Positions 52,421 to 61,810 of a stretch of DNA of 64,000 nt are shown piece after piece; the first letter of the stretch is position 1, and each line of letters starts with the position of its first letter. Origin of the DNA: Acidovorax sp. Leaf191 (lineage in GTDB: Bacteria > Pseudomonadota > Gammaproteobacteria > Burkholderiales > Burkholderiaceae_C); NCBI RefSeq assembly GCF_001424425.1, contig NZ_LMPT01000020.1, positions 53,482 through 117,481 on the forward strand, written 5' to 3'. Made by a program: the position numbers and the translations under genes. The notes under the pieces were generated by a model. The model was not told the origin of the DNA, searched no databases, and saw only the letters and a program-made list of their open reading frames with translations.

Positions 52421-53291
52421 GCGCCCTATCGACCCGCTGCTGCGCGAAATCCTGCAGCAGGCCAGCACCGCAGCGCACAGCCTGGGCATCGACTTCTTCG
52501 TCGGCGGCGCGCTGGCCCGCGACCTGATGCTGTGGCATGTGCACGGCCAAAACACGGGCCGCGCCACGCGCGACGTGGACCTGGGCCTGCACCTGACCGA
52601 CTGGGCCGCCTTCAGCGCCATCAAGGACCGGTTGCTATCACAAGGCAGCTTCCACCCACAGCCTGGCGTGGCCCACCGGCTGATGTACCGCCCGGCAGAC
52701 ATGCCCCACGGCGTTCCGCTCGACCTGCTGCCCTTCGGCGCCGTGGCAAGCTCGCAGGCCACCATCGCCTGGCCGCCGGAGCATGCGGTGGTGATGAACG
52801 TCGCGGGCTTTGCCGAAGCTCACCGCGCCGCCGTCGAAGTGGAGCTGGACGGAGCCTTGGTGGTGCGCGTGGCTTCGCTGCCGTCGCTGGCGGTGCTCAA
52901 GCTGATCGCATGGCGCGACCGGCATTTGGACACCGCCAAGGACGCCACAGACTTTCTGCTGATCACGCGCCGCTATGCAGAGGCGGGCAACATGGACCGC
53001 CTGTACGAGACCGGCACCGCCCTGCTGCTGGCCAGCGACTACGACCCCGACCTGGCAGGCGCCATGCTGCTGGGCCAGGACGCCGCTGCGGCCACAACGC
53101 AAGCGACCACCGCGCAGGCCGTGGCCGACATCCTGGACCGACGAGGACGCTGGCGCCAAAAGCTGGACGACCAGTTGCAAAGAGCCCTGCAACTGGCCGG
53201 CACCATCCCCGAGCGCGGGCCGCACCCGCTGCAGCATGTCGATGCGTTCCTGCAAGGATTTCTGCAAAGCCAGGGCCCGGCGCCGGATTGA
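52401..53291 (+). CDS. Type IV toxin-antitoxin system toxin, AbiEii-like nucleotidyltransferase
   Basis: The 296-residue protein has the nucleotidyltransferase pattern GIDFFVGGALARDLML with Gly-Gly at 35-36, then TRDVDLGL with Asp58 and Asp60 as probable metal ligands, and the later LAVLKLIAWRDRHLDTAKDA segment shared with AbiEii-type toxins. Such toxins transfer nucleotides to tRNA or other RNA and can stop phage growth. The 20-nt overlap with the antitoxin gene implies coupled translation. The pair sits alone after priA. Confidence 0.8.
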   Translation: MLETSPERPIDPLLREILQQASTAAHSLGIDFFVGGALARDLMLWHVHGQNTGRATRDVDLGLHLTDWAAFSAIKDRLLSQGSFHPQPGVAHRLMYRPADMPHGVPLDLLPFGAVASSQATIAWPPEHAVVMNVAGFAEAHRAAVEVELDGALVVRVASLPSLAVLKLIAWRDRHLDTAKDATDFLLITRRYAEAGNMDRLYETGTALLLASDYDPDLAGAMLLGQDAAAATTQATTAQAVADILDRRGRWRQKLDDQLQRALQLAGTIPERGPHPLQHVDAFLQGFLQSQGPAPD

Positions 53292-53381
53292 CCAACGCTC
53301 CGGCAGACACGCACCGCAGCGTTGTGCGACGGCCCCTCGACTGCCTACACTGGAGCCTCACCACACAGACAAGAGACATCG

Positions 53382-53663
53382 ATGGACCACACCGATACGT
53401 TCACCCGCGCCCTGGCCGATGAAGGCTTCGAGCGCCCAGTCACCGTCACACGCGAGCCTGATGGCAGGCTGGACGACCACACGCACCCGTTCGAGGCCAA
53501 GGCGCTCATCCTGTCGGGCGAGATCCGCATCGTGACCGCAGGGTCGGACCGGCTGTACTGCGTGGGCGATGTGTTCCATCTACAGGCCCACGAACCGCAT
53601 TCGGAGTTCTACGGCCCCGACGGGGTGAGCTACCTGGTGGGGCGCAAGCCAGCAGTGCCCTGA
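53382..53663 (+). CDS. Small cupin-domain protein
   Basis: The 93-residue single cupin has DDHTHPFEAKALILSGEIRI and VFHLQAHEPHSEFYGPDGV, the two metal-binding cupin motifs. It has no associated enzyme domain, so a binding or isomerase role is possible but unknown. ATG 53382 follows an AAGAG site. It lies about 90 nt after the toxin gene. Confidence 0.82.
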   Translation: MDHTDTFTRALADEGFERPVTVTREPDGRLDDHTHPFEAKALILSGEIRIVTAGSDRLYCVGDVFHLQAHEPHSEFYGPDGVSYLVGRKPAVP

Positions 53664-53891
53664 TACGAGGACAGGCGAAAGCAAACAGGGGATGCAGGCA
53701 TCGACGGATGCCGGGCCAGAAGGGGCGCCTTCACTCACAGATCGAACAACGTCAAAGCGTATCGTTCTGCGCTACCGCGAGTAGCACCGAGCTGGCCGGC
53801 CCCTGAAAGCCTGCGGCGGTGGCGCATTGGCCGCCACACTCCAGGGCATCACCACGGTACATACTCCGGACGATATTCGCCGCCGGCTCCC

Positions 53892-54272
53892 ATGAAGCTC
53901 TACACCACCCTTCTCTCCCCTCTGTGGACCACCATCGCCGTCGCGGTGTCCACGCTGGCAACCAACTGGATCTGGGCATCGTGGTTCATGAAAGCCAAGG
54001 GCACCGGTCTCGCCGTGCTGTTGATCTACAGCATCTTCGGCTGGCCGCTGATGTTGGCCGTGATCTATCTGGTCCTCGGATATTCCCTCAGATTGTGCGA
54101 AGGCCTGTCATGGCTTCGCATGGCCATCGTGCTGGCAGTGATCGGTGCGGGCTGGGCTGTGTACGGTATGCCTGGTCCGTGGAACCTGCTGCTGTGCATC
54201 GCCCTCACCATCCCCGTGGCTTTGCAGTCCAGGCGCACCGCGCAGGACGATGCCGACCTGGAGCACCTGTAG
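53892..54272 (+). CDS. Predicted membrane protein of unknown family (first of an adjacent pair)
   Basis: The 126-residue protein has about four hydrophobic segments (11-30, 39-63, 75-90 and 97-110) and a polar acidic C-terminus. I recognise no family. Its TAG stop is followed at once by the ATG of the next gene, so the two are probably made together. The 228-nt gap upstream shows nothing I can name. Confidence 0.65.
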   Translation: MKLYTTLLSPLWTTIAVAVSTLATNWIWASWFMKAKGTGLAVLLIYSIFGWPLMLAVIYLVLGYSLRLCEGLSWLRMAIVLAVIGAGWAVYGMPGPWNLLLCIALTIPVALQSRRTAQDDADLEHL

Positions 54273-55091
54273 ATGGCCGTCAAGGAGAAGCCGCCCAGGG
54301 GCCTGCTGGACAATTTTTCGGCGCCACTGTGGGAGCGGCTCGGCCTGACAGGCACTCGGCCTCAATGGATCGTGAAGGGGCAGCACCGAGGCTACGACTG
54401 GATGGCCATCGAACTGGACCACCAGCCCACGGGAATGGTCCAGAGCACCTACGTCACCACCACGGTGTTTGTAGTCTGGCTACCGCGCCAATCCGACGAC
54501 TGGTACCTGCCCGGCAGCCACATCACCCCCGACAAACAGGTGTGTGTCGACGACACCTGTGTCTACGCCGCCGCCCTGGGCCAGCAACCCCGTGTGCGCA
54601 CATGGATCCAATGGCTGGACCTGGCGGTGGATACGGCCGAAGAAGTGATCAGCACCGAAGGCATGCGCCGCGACGAAAGCCCTGAGCAGAAGGCCGAGCG
54701 GGCCGACGATGCCAGCTGGAACACCCTTGATGCGAACCTGGTCCTTTTCTGCCTGGTGCCGATGGCGGTTTTCAGCTTTCTGAACGCGATGATGCTGTGG
54801 GAGGCCTACGGCGACTGGCAACGCCACGGTGCAGTCATCCGATGCCATCCGACGGTTCCGATCGGCACCTATCTTCAAGGCTGGAAGGCCGTGGCATATA
54901 CCGCGTCGCTGGCAGCGCCCATGCTGATCGTGCTCAAGGCGGTGTACACCAGTGTCACGCGCATCTACAGGCCGGACTTTTTCGTTGACCTCTTTTTGGA
55001 AGGATTGGTCTGGGTAGGGGCCATGTATGCGATGCACCACGCACGCGAGGCGCTGGTTGCATCGGTAAGCCAGGCCTGCAAAGCCTATTGA
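54273..55091 (+). CDS. Predicted membrane protein of unknown family (second of an adjacent pair)
   Basis: The 272-residue protein has a soluble N-terminal part (about 1-150, no domain recognised, including GYDWMAIELDHQPTGM) and three hydrophobic segments in the C-terminal part (about 153-172, 205-222 and 240-258). It begins directly after the stop of the upstream membrane gene. Function is unknown; the pair lies next to a toxin-antitoxin system in what looks like an accessory insert. Confidence 0.65.
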   Translation: MAVKEKPPRGLLDNFSAPLWERLGLTGTRPQWIVKGQHRGYDWMAIELDHQPTGMVQSTYVTTTVFVVWLPRQSDDWYLPGSHITPDKQVCVDDTCVYAAALGQQPRVRTWIQWLDLAVDTAEEVISTEGMRRDESPEQKAERADDASWNTLDANLVLFCLVPMAVFSFLNAMMLWEAYGDWQRHGAVIRCHPTVPIGTYLQGWKAVAYTASLAAPMLIVLKAVYTSVTRIYRPDFFVDLFLEGLVWVGAMYAMHHAREALVASVSQACKAY

Positions 55092-55120
55092 TAGAAAAAT
55101 CTGCCCCTCCCGCTCACCCC

Positions 55121-55152
55121 GCCTACGCAAGCAGCTATACAAACAATAGCAT
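55121..55152 (-). repeat. Family B repeat fragment directly after the AEC gene stop
   Basis: On the minus strand ATGCTATTGTTTGTATAGCT and GCTTGCG follow the AEC stop without gap and match the GCTATTG..ATAGCTG..GCG part of the family B consensus. Only the first half of the element is present. Confidence 0.6.
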
Positions 55153-56106
55153 TCAGGTCAGTAGCGCCACCGCAGCCGAAAAGCTGAGAAACGCGAGCGC
55201 CGTCGACACCAGGATGATTCGCGCCACGCGCCCGTTGTTGGCGCCGAACTTCTCGGCCAGCAGCGAGACATTGCTGGCGCTGGGCAGCGCGGCCAGCAGC
55301 ACCAGCACCGAGAGCGCGAACGGCGTGAGCGGCACGCCCAGTGCGATGGCCGCCGTGCCCACAGCCCACACCAACAGCGGGTGCACCAGCAGCTTGGCCA
55401 GCGCCAGGGGCACGTAGTCGCGCGGGGGCACCTGTTCGTGCTGGTTCATCTGCGAGCGCGCCAGCACCGCGCCGATGGTGAACAGCGCCACGGGCGAGGC
55501 CGCGTCGGCCAGCATGGCGATGGTCTTGTCCACCGGGCCGGGCAACTGAAAGTGCAAGGCCGAGGCCAGCGCACCCAGCGCTATCGACCAGGGCATGGGG
55601 TTGGTCGCCATGCCCCGGAAGGCGCTGCGCAGCGCCACGCCCACACCGTGGGTGCCCGCGCCATCCAGGCGCGACAGCGCGATGCACAGCGAGCTGGTGA
55701 CGACCATGTCCACCACGATGGTCACGATGGCGGGGCCCGCACTCTGCGCGCCCAGCAGCGCCACCAGGAGTGGCACGCCCATGAAGCCGGTGTTCGGAAA
55801 GGCGGCCACCAGCGCCCCAAAGGCCGCGTCGTTCCAGCCGATGTGCGCCTTGCGCGTGAGCGCCACCGCAGCCCCCACCATCACCAGCGCGCACAGCACG
55901 TACACGCCCGCCACGGCGGGGTCGAGCAACTGGCCGATGGGCGTGCTGGCGCCAAAGCGGTACAGCATGCAGGGCAGCGCGAAGTACAGCACGAAGGCGT
56001 TGAGCCCCGGGATGGCCGGCTGCGGCAGCACGCCGCGCCGCGCGGCCAGGTAGCCGCACAGCACCAATGCGAAGAAGGGGAAGGTGATGAGAAGGACGGA
56101 GAGCAC
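55153..56106 (-). CDS. AEC (auxin efflux carrier) family permease
   Basis: The 317-residue inner-membrane protein has about ten hydrophobic segments in two five-helix repeats, with NAFVLYFALPCMLYRFG and GVPLLVALLGAQSAGPAIVT typical of AEC transporters that carry malonate, malate or similar anions. The substrate is not known. It is on the same strand as the LivJ-type gene but the 185-nt gap suggests separate transcription. Confidence 0.9.
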   Translation of the reverse strand: MLSVLLITFPFFALVLCGYLAARRGVLPQPAIPGLNAFVLYFALPCMLYRFGASTPIGQLLDPAVAGVYVLCALVMVGAAVALTRKAHIGWNDAAFGALVAAFPNTGFMGVPLLVALLGAQSAGPAIVTIVVDMVVTSSLCIALSRLDGAGTHGVGVALRSAFRGMATNPMPWSIALGALASALHFQLPGPVDKTIAMLADAASPVALFTIGAVLARSQMNQHEQVPPRDYVPLALAKLLVHPLLVWAVGTAAIALGVPLTPFALSVLVLLAALPSASNVSLLAEKFGANNGRVARIILVSTALAFLSFSAAVALLT

Positions 56107-56291
56107 GGGGGATATTGTCCGTGCTGGGCCGCGCAGCCGTGCCGGGCGCCCGCGCGGTGGTCAGCGCAAAGTCAGGCGGGTGCCATCACGCGCGGCGAAG
56201 CGGTTCTGGCCAGGCACTGCGTCGCAGGCAGTACCAGTAAGTACTACGACAAGACGCGGCAACGACGCCAGAAGCGTTTTGTGAGCCGCTC

Positions 56292-57593
56292 TTACTGCTT
56301 GCGCTGGATGATCAGGTTGCGCTTGGCGTCCTCGGGGTAGGCGAAGGTGATGGCGCCGTTCTTGACCATTCCGATCACCAGCATGTTGCGCGTGATGGCA
56401 TCCTTGTCCTGCAGGCTGAAAGGCTTGTCGTAGGTGGCGACGACGCCGTAGTAAGTCTTCATCTTGCCCTCCAGCGAATCCTTGACCGCCTGGCCGGACA
56501 GATTGCCGTCGCGGATGCCGAGGAAAGAGTACATCAGCAAATACGTGGCGTCGTACGCGTTGGCCGCTGCCATCGGCACCGCCACCTTGCCCTGGTACTT
56601 GCGGGTGTAGCTCGACAGGAACGAGGCGCGGCGCTCGTTGCTGGGCTCGGCGATGAAGGTCTGCACCATGAGCGCGCCCTCGGCGGCGTCCTTGGCCCCT
56701 TCGAGGAAGAACGGGAAGGACAGCGGCCAGGCGCCCACCTGGGGCACCTTCCAGCCCATGGCCTTCTTGCCGTTGGCAATGGTCGCGTTCTCCGGCCCTA
56801 CCGTGTAGCTGTAGACCACGTTGGCACCCGCTGCGCGGGCGGCGGTGAGGTCCGCCGTGAGGTCCTTCACGCCCAGGTCGAACCGCGCCACGTGCACGGG
56901 CTTGAGGTTCCTGGCGGCCAGGGCCGCCACCACGTCGTTGTAGCCACCCTCGCCGTAGCCCGTCTTGTCGGCAAAGATGGCCACCTTGTCCCAGCCGCGC
57001 TTGACGATGTCGTCCACCATGAACGGAGCCTGCAGCGCGTCGCGGGCCTGCACGCGGAAGATGTAGCTGTCGGCAGCCGGGTACTTGGTCGTCACCGCCG
57101 TGCCGGTGGAGCACGGCACGATCAGCGGGCTCTTGGCGTCCTGGAACAGGTCGATGGCCTTCATCGCCACGCCGGTGTTGCAAAAGCCGATGGTGGCGAC
57201 GACTTTGTCGGCCAGCAGCTCCTGCGACACCTTGCGGCCCTGGTCGGGGTTGGCGGCGTCGTCCTTGACCACCAGCTCCAGCGGCCGGCCCAGGTAGCCG
57301 CCCACCGCGTTGATCTCGTCCACCGCGAGCTTGATGCCGTTGAGCATGGGCACGCCAAAGTCCGCCGACGGCCCGGTGAAAGGCCCCACCACCCCGATGC
57401 GCACCGCAGCGCTGTTGCCGCCCTGCGCCTGGGCCCGGGCGGGCTGCGCCAGGAAGGCCCCCGCCAGCAGGGCACAGGCGGTCATCAGCAGGTACAGGGC
57501 ACGCGAGGCACTGGTGCGCGTGCGAGCACTGGTGCGCGGGGCAAAAGGCAGGGGCACGAGCAGACGCGCAGGGGTCGATGCAGAGGGGGTCAT
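56292..57593 (-). CDS. Branched-chain amino-acid-type ABC transporter substrate-binding protein (LivJ/Leu family)
   Basis: The 433-residue periplasmic protein has a long N-terminal extension with a hydrophobic signal near residues 32-50 and the type I binding fold (RIGVVGPFTGPSADFGVPML, GPENATIANGKKAMGW, NAYDATYLL). No LivHMGF genes are adjacent, so it is an orphan receptor here. The true start may be at the internal Met at about residue 37; ATG 57593 lacks a good ribosome site. Confidence 0.9.
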   Translation of the reverse strand: MTPSASTPARLLVPLPFAPRTSARTRTSASRALYLLMTACALLAGAFLAQPARAQAQGGNSAAVRIGVVGPFTGPSADFGVPMLNGIKLAVDEINAVGGYLGRPLELVVKDDAANPDQGRKVSQELLADKVVATIGFCNTGVAMKAIDLFQDAKSPLIVPCSTGTAVTTKYPAADSYIFRVQARDALQAPFMVDDIVKRGWDKVAIFADKTGYGEGGYNDVVAALAARNLKPVHVARFDLGVKDLTADLTAARAAGANVVYSYTVGPENATIANGKKAMGWKVPQVGAWPLSFPFFLEGAKDAAEGALMVQTFIAEPSNERRASFLSSYTRKYQGKVAVPMAAANAYDATYLLMYSFLGIRDGNLSGQAVKDSLEGKMKTYYGVVATYDKPFSLQDKDAITRNMLVIGMVKNGAITFAYPEDAKRNLIIQRKQ

Positions 57594-57864
57594 GGTGTGG
57601 GCTCGTGATCTGATCGGTGGATGGAGCTGCCGCGCCAGTATCAAATTGTGTGCAGGCGCGCCCTAGCGGGGTTTCCCGCAGCCAGCAGGCCTGGCGTGCC
57701 CGGGCGCGGCTGCCCGTCAGGGCCGTGTCAGCCGCGGCGACGGCCCCGCCCTCCCGGGACGGCCGGTATCATTGCGCCCCTGGCCTGCGCATTGCGAGGC
57801 CCAGCCCCGCGGCGGCCCCCGTGCCCCCTTCTCCTGGTTTTTCTTCGCCCCCCCCTCCCTCCCC

Positions 57865-59940
57865 ATGTCGTTCGGTCTCAATCTCGCCCAGCTTCAGGCT
57901 GTCCACTACACCGATGGCGCGTGCCTGGTGCTGGCCGGTGCGGGCTCCGGCAAGACGCGGGTGATCACCCAGAAGATCGCCCACATGATCGAAAAGGGCA
58001 TGGAGCCCAAGCGCATCGCGGCCATCACCTTCACGAACAAGGCGGCGTCCGAAATGCGCGAGCGCGCGCAGCACCTGATCGGCCGGCGCGCCAAGGACGT
58101 GCTGATCTGCACCTTCCACGCCCTGGGCGTGCGCATGGTCCGCGAGGACGGCTCGGTGCTGGGCCTCAAGCCCCAGTTCAGCATCCTGGATGCCGACGAC
58201 GTGACGGGCATCCTGAAGGAAGCCTCGGGCGGCACCACCGACATGGCCACGGCCCGCCAATGGCAGTGGGTCATCAGCAAATGGAAGAACATGGGCCTGA
58301 CCTCCGCAGAGGCGCTGGCCCAGGCGGCGGACGACAACGAACGCATCATCGCCACGCTCATGGCGCGCTACGAGGAGCGCCTGGCGGCCTACCAGAGCGT
58401 GGACTTCGACGACCTGATCGGCATGCCGCTGCGCCTGTTGCGCGACTTCCCCGAAGTGCGCGCCAAGTGGCAGGCGTCGCTCGGCCACGTGCTGGTGGAC
58501 GAGTACCAGGACACCAATGCCACGCAGTACGAGCTCTTGAAGCTGCTGGTGGGCGCAAACGGGCACTTCACGGCCGTGGGCGACGACGACCAGTCCATCT
58601 ACGGTTGGCGCGGCGCCACGCTCGACAACCTGAAAAAGCTGCCGGTGGACTTCCCCCACCTCAAGGTCATCAAGCTGGAGCAGAACTACCGCTCCACCAG
58701 CGCCATCCTGCGCGCCGCCAACAACGTGATCGGGCCCAACCCCAAGCTGTTTCCCAAGACGCTGTTCAGCGAACTGGGCGAGGGCGAGCCCGTGCGCGTG
58801 GTGGACGCGGACAACGAGGAGCACGAGGCCGACCGCGCCGTGGCGCGCATCCAGAGCCTGCGTGCGGCCAGCAACCCGCCGCCGGACTGGAAGAACTTCG
58901 CGCTGCTGTACCGCGCCAACCACCAGGCCAAGCCGTTCGAAAAGGCGCTGCGCAAGGCCAACATTCCGTACAAGGTCTCGGGCGGCACGAGCTTCTTCGA
59001 CCGGGCGGAAATCAAGGACCTTTGCGCGTGGTTCCGCCTGTGGATCAACAACGATGACGATCCAGCGTTTTTGCGCGCCATCACCACCCCCAAGCGCGGC
59101 ATCGGCCACACCACGCTGGCGGCCCTGGGCGCATTTGCCACGCAGCACAAGCAAAGCATGTTCGGCGCGCTGTTCAACGGCATGCTGCCGGCGGCCGTGC
59201 CCAAGCGCGCCATGGACGGCCTGCACGAGTTCGGCCGCTACATCAACTACCTGGAGTACAGCGCACGGCGCGTGCACGGGGCCGAGGAATCGCGCACCTT
59301 CCTGAACGACTGGCTGAAAGAAATCGGCTACGAGCAGCACCTGTACGACAACGAAGACAGCGAGAAGGTGGCGGCCGCGCGCTGGAGCAACGTGATGGAG
59401 TTCTGCGACTGGATGGCCCAACGTGCGGGCGGCCAGATCGACGACACCGCCGGCGCCGTGGTGGCCAAGGAAACCAAGAGCCTGCTGGAGGTGTCGCAGA
59501 CCATCGCGCTGCTGTCCACCATCAGCGAGCGCGAGAAGGACCAGGACATGGTCACGCTGTCGACCCTGCACGCCAGCAAGGGGCTGGAGTGGCCGCACGT
59601 GGTGCTGGTGGGCGTGACCGAGGGCATGCTGCCCTTCAAGCTCGACGACGACGAAGGCCGCCAGCAAAAGGTGAGCGACGACACGCTGCAGCGCCTGCAG
59701 GAAGAGCGCCGCCTGATGTACGTGGGCATCACCCGCGCCCAGCGCACCCTGGCCGTGAGCTGGACCAAGAAGCGCAAGAAGGGCCGGGAGATGGTGTCGG
59801 CCCAGCCCAGCCGGTTCATCGCCGAAATGGGACTGGACAAGGCCACGGTGCGCGAAGACCCGCGCGAAAAGCTCAAGGCACTGCGCGCCGAGTTCGCCGC
59901 CAAGAAAGCCCTGGCCGACAGCACCCCGCCCGCGCAGTGA
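57865..59940 (+). CDS. rep: UvrD/Rep-family superfamily 1 helicase, Rep-like
   Basis: The 691-residue ATP-dependent 3'-5' DNA helicase has Walker A AGAGSGKTRVITQKIA at 24-39, TFTNKAASEMRER, VDEYQDTN, QNYRSTS, TLHASKGLEWPHV and LMYVGITRAQRTL in order. The lack of the longer UvrD C-terminus, together with the length, favours Rep, which removes proteins ahead of forks. It lies in the divergent position to the ABC receptor, with a 271-nt gap that probably holds both promoters. Confidence 0.9.
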   Translation: MSFGLNLAQLQAVHYTDGACLVLAGAGSGKTRVITQKIAHMIEKGMEPKRIAAITFTNKAASEMRERAQHLIGRRAKDVLICTFHALGVRMVREDGSVLGLKPQFSILDADDVTGILKEASGGTTDMATARQWQWVISKWKNMGLTSAEALAQAADDNERIIATLMARYEERLAAYQSVDFDDLIGMPLRLLRDFPEVRAKWQASLGHVLVDEYQDTNATQYELLKLLVGANGHFTAVGDDDQSIYGWRGATLDNLKKLPVDFPHLKVIKLEQNYRSTSAILRAANNVIGPNPKLFPKTLFSELGEGEPVRVVDADNEEHEADRAVARIQSLRAASNPPPDWKNFALLYRANHQAKPFEKALRKANIPYKVSGGTSFFDRAEIKDLCAWFRLWINNDDDPAFLRAITTPKRGIGHTTLAALGAFATQHKQSMFGALFNGMLPAAVPKRAMDGLHEFGRYINYLEYSARRVHGAEESRTFLNDWLKEIGYEQHLYDNEDSEKVAAARWSNVMEFCDWMAQRAGGQIDDTAGAVVAKETKSLLEVSQTIALLSTISEREKDQDMVTLSTLHASKGLEWPHVVLVGVTEGMLPFKLDDDEGRQQKVSDDTLQRLQEERRLMYVGITRAQRTLAVSWTKKRKKGREMVSAQPSRFIAEMGLDKATVREDPREKLKALRAEFAAKKALADSTPPAQ

Positions 59941-60021
59941 GAGGCCGGGCACCGAAGCGAGCCCTCACCACCGCCTGTTGCGGCAGGCCCACACAGCGGC
60001 ACGCGGCGGCACGGGCGCTTT

Positions 60022-60058
60022 GCTTTTGATAGCTATCAGCGCTTATCCTACAAGCGCC
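60022..60058 (+). repeat. Family B repeat copy in the rep-pldA gap
   Basis: GCTTTTGATAGCTATCAGCG, then TTATCC and CAAGCGCC; TGATAGCTATCA is a 12-bp perfect palindrome. It is the intergenic twin of the DsbD signal-peptide copy. In the rest of the 474-nt gap (59941-60414) I see no gene or terminator. Confidence 0.85.
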
Positions 60059-60414
60059 AGCAGCCCAGGCACACCACAATCCAGCGCGGCCTGACCAGCA
60101 GCCACGAGCCAGAACCGCGCACCCAGCCAGCCCGTTGGCGCGCGTTTTTTGAGCCTGCGGCAGCCAGGAATGCATCTGCCGCAGACCAGAGCGGCAGGGC
60201 GCAAAAGGCTGCTGCGGCAAAAGCTGGCACAAGAAAGCTGGCACAAGGCGTGCGTGGTACCGTGCAGCGCGACTGCAGCACGGTGGCCGCAAGCGGGCCT
60301 GCCGGCAGCGGCAACCTGAGAACCTGTTCTCACACTGGATGGATTCGATCAACGGCACCCACGTCAGTGCCCCCGGACAGGCCGGGTGGCGGGCGGAGGT
60401 TGCGGCAAGGACAT

Positions 60415-61683
60415 ATGCGGAACATGGAACATCGCCCACACCCACACCTGGGCTCCAGCAGCCCGCTGCGCAGCACCTGGCGTGCTTCACAGGCCGACGC
60501 CCCCGCATCGGGGCGCTGGGCACTGCACCACACTGCGGCGCTGGTGCTGGCCACGCTGGCTCCGGCTGGCGCAGCCTTCGCGCAGGCCGCACCCGCGGCA
60601 ACTGCCGGTGCTGCGGCGGGTGCCGACGCCGGCTGGCGCCGCTGCGCTGCGCTGTCCACCGACAACCAGGCCCGCCTCGCCTGCTTCGACCAATTGGCCG
60701 CCGAGCAGACCTGGAAGGCGCCCGGGGCCTCGGCCGGCGGCTCCGCCGACGCCTCCGCCGTGCCACCACCCGTGGACACCACCCTGCCTGCCACCCGCAT
60801 CATCGACGTGGCCCGCACCGACGGCTGCCGCGACGCGCAATACAGCGACCTGTCGCGCTTCTGGGAACTGGAGTCGGGCACCGACTGCGGCACCTTCCGC
60901 TTCCGCGGCTACCGGCCGATCACGCTGTCGGTGGTGGCGGGCAGCAACGTCAACCGCCAGCCCACATCGGACGCGGCGGACCATTCGGCCACCGAATCGA
61001 CGCCCTACCGCCGCGCCGAGAACCGCATCCAGCTGTCGGTGCGCACCAAGGTCGCGCAGGGTCTGCTCACGCAGGGCCATCCCACGCTCAAGGACTCGGT
61101 GTGGTTCGGCTACACCCAGCAGTCGTACTGGCAACTGTTCACGCCCGAGATCTCGCGCCCCTTCCGCGCCACCGACCACGAACCCGAAGTCATGTACGTC
61201 TACCCCACCACGGCCGAGCTGCCATTCGGCTGGAAGTGGCGCTACAGCGGCGTGGGGCTGGTGCACCAGTCCAACGGCCAGAGCAAGCCCCTGTCGCGCA
61301 GCTGGAACCGCGTGTACATGATGACGGGCCTGGAGCTGTCCAACAGCGTGAGCGTGAACGCCCGCATCTGGAAGCGCATCCCTGAAAGCTCGGGCAGCGA
61401 CGACAACCCGGGCATCGCCGACTACATCGGCCGTGGCGAGCTGTCGGCGTTCTGGAACATCAACAAGGACAACACCCTGTCCGCCACGGTGCGCCATTCG
61501 CTGTCCAGCACCGACCGCGGCTCCGTGCGCCTGGAATGGCTGCAGGCTGTGGGCTCGACCCTGGGCGGCAAGAGCAACCTGCGCCTGCACACCGCACTGT
61601 TCAGCGGCTACGGCGACAGCATGATCGACTACAACCGCAAGCGCACCGTGTTCAGCGTCGGTGTGAGCCTGGTGGATTTCTAG
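60415..61683 (+). CDS. pldA: Outer membrane phospholipase A (PldA)
   Basis: PldA hydrolyses phospholipids that reach the outer leaflet of the outer membrane. The 422-residue product has a signal region (about 35-55), an extra N-terminal segment (WRRCAALSTDNQARLACFDQ) and a beta-barrel with the active-site pattern GLVHQSNGQSKPLSRSWNRVY, giving His284, Ser286 and Asn298. It is longer than the roughly 290 residues of the E. coli protein because of the N-terminal part. The final residues end in F (VSLVDF), as in barrels inserted by the BAM machinery. AAGGA lies before ATG 60415. Confidence 0.95.
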   Translation: MRNMEHRPHPHLGSSSPLRSTWRASQADAPASGRWALHHTAALVLATLAPAGAAFAQAAPAATAGAAAGADAGWRRCAALSTDNQARLACFDQLAAEQTWKAPGASAGGSADASAVPPPVDTTLPATRIIDVARTDGCRDAQYSDLSRFWELESGTDCGTFRFRGYRPITLSVVAGSNVNRQPTSDAADHSATESTPYRRAENRIQLSVRTKVAQGLLTQGHPTLKDSVWFGYTQQSYWQLFTPEISRPFRATDHEPEVMYVYPTTAELPFGWKWRYSGVGLVHQSNGQSKPLSRSWNRVYMMTGLELSNSVSVNARIWKRIPESSGSDDNPGIADYIGRGELSAFWNINKDNTLSATVRHSLSSTDRGSVRLEWLQAVGSTLGGKSNLRLHTALFSGYGDSMIDYNRKRTVFSVGVSLVDF

Positions 61684-61689
61684 AGTTCA

Positions 61690-61810
61690 TCCCCCTGAGG
61701 CGCTTGCGCGCCTTCACCCCTTCTCTCGAATGGCTGCGCCATTCGGGAAGGGGGACGACGCCCTCGCTGCGGGGCGGACCTTGGCTTGCCGTCCCGCGCA
61801 TGGGCAGCGT
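61690..61810 (+). repeat. Family A dispersed repeat, copy 8 (3' of pldA)
   Basis: It starts about 6 nt after the stop with CCCCCTGAGGCGCTTGCGCG, then a C-rich arm and AAGGGGGACGACGCCCTCGC, close to copy 5. The remaining 61811-62085 stretch shows no recognisable gene, and its end holds the ribosome site of the next gene. Confidence 0.87.
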
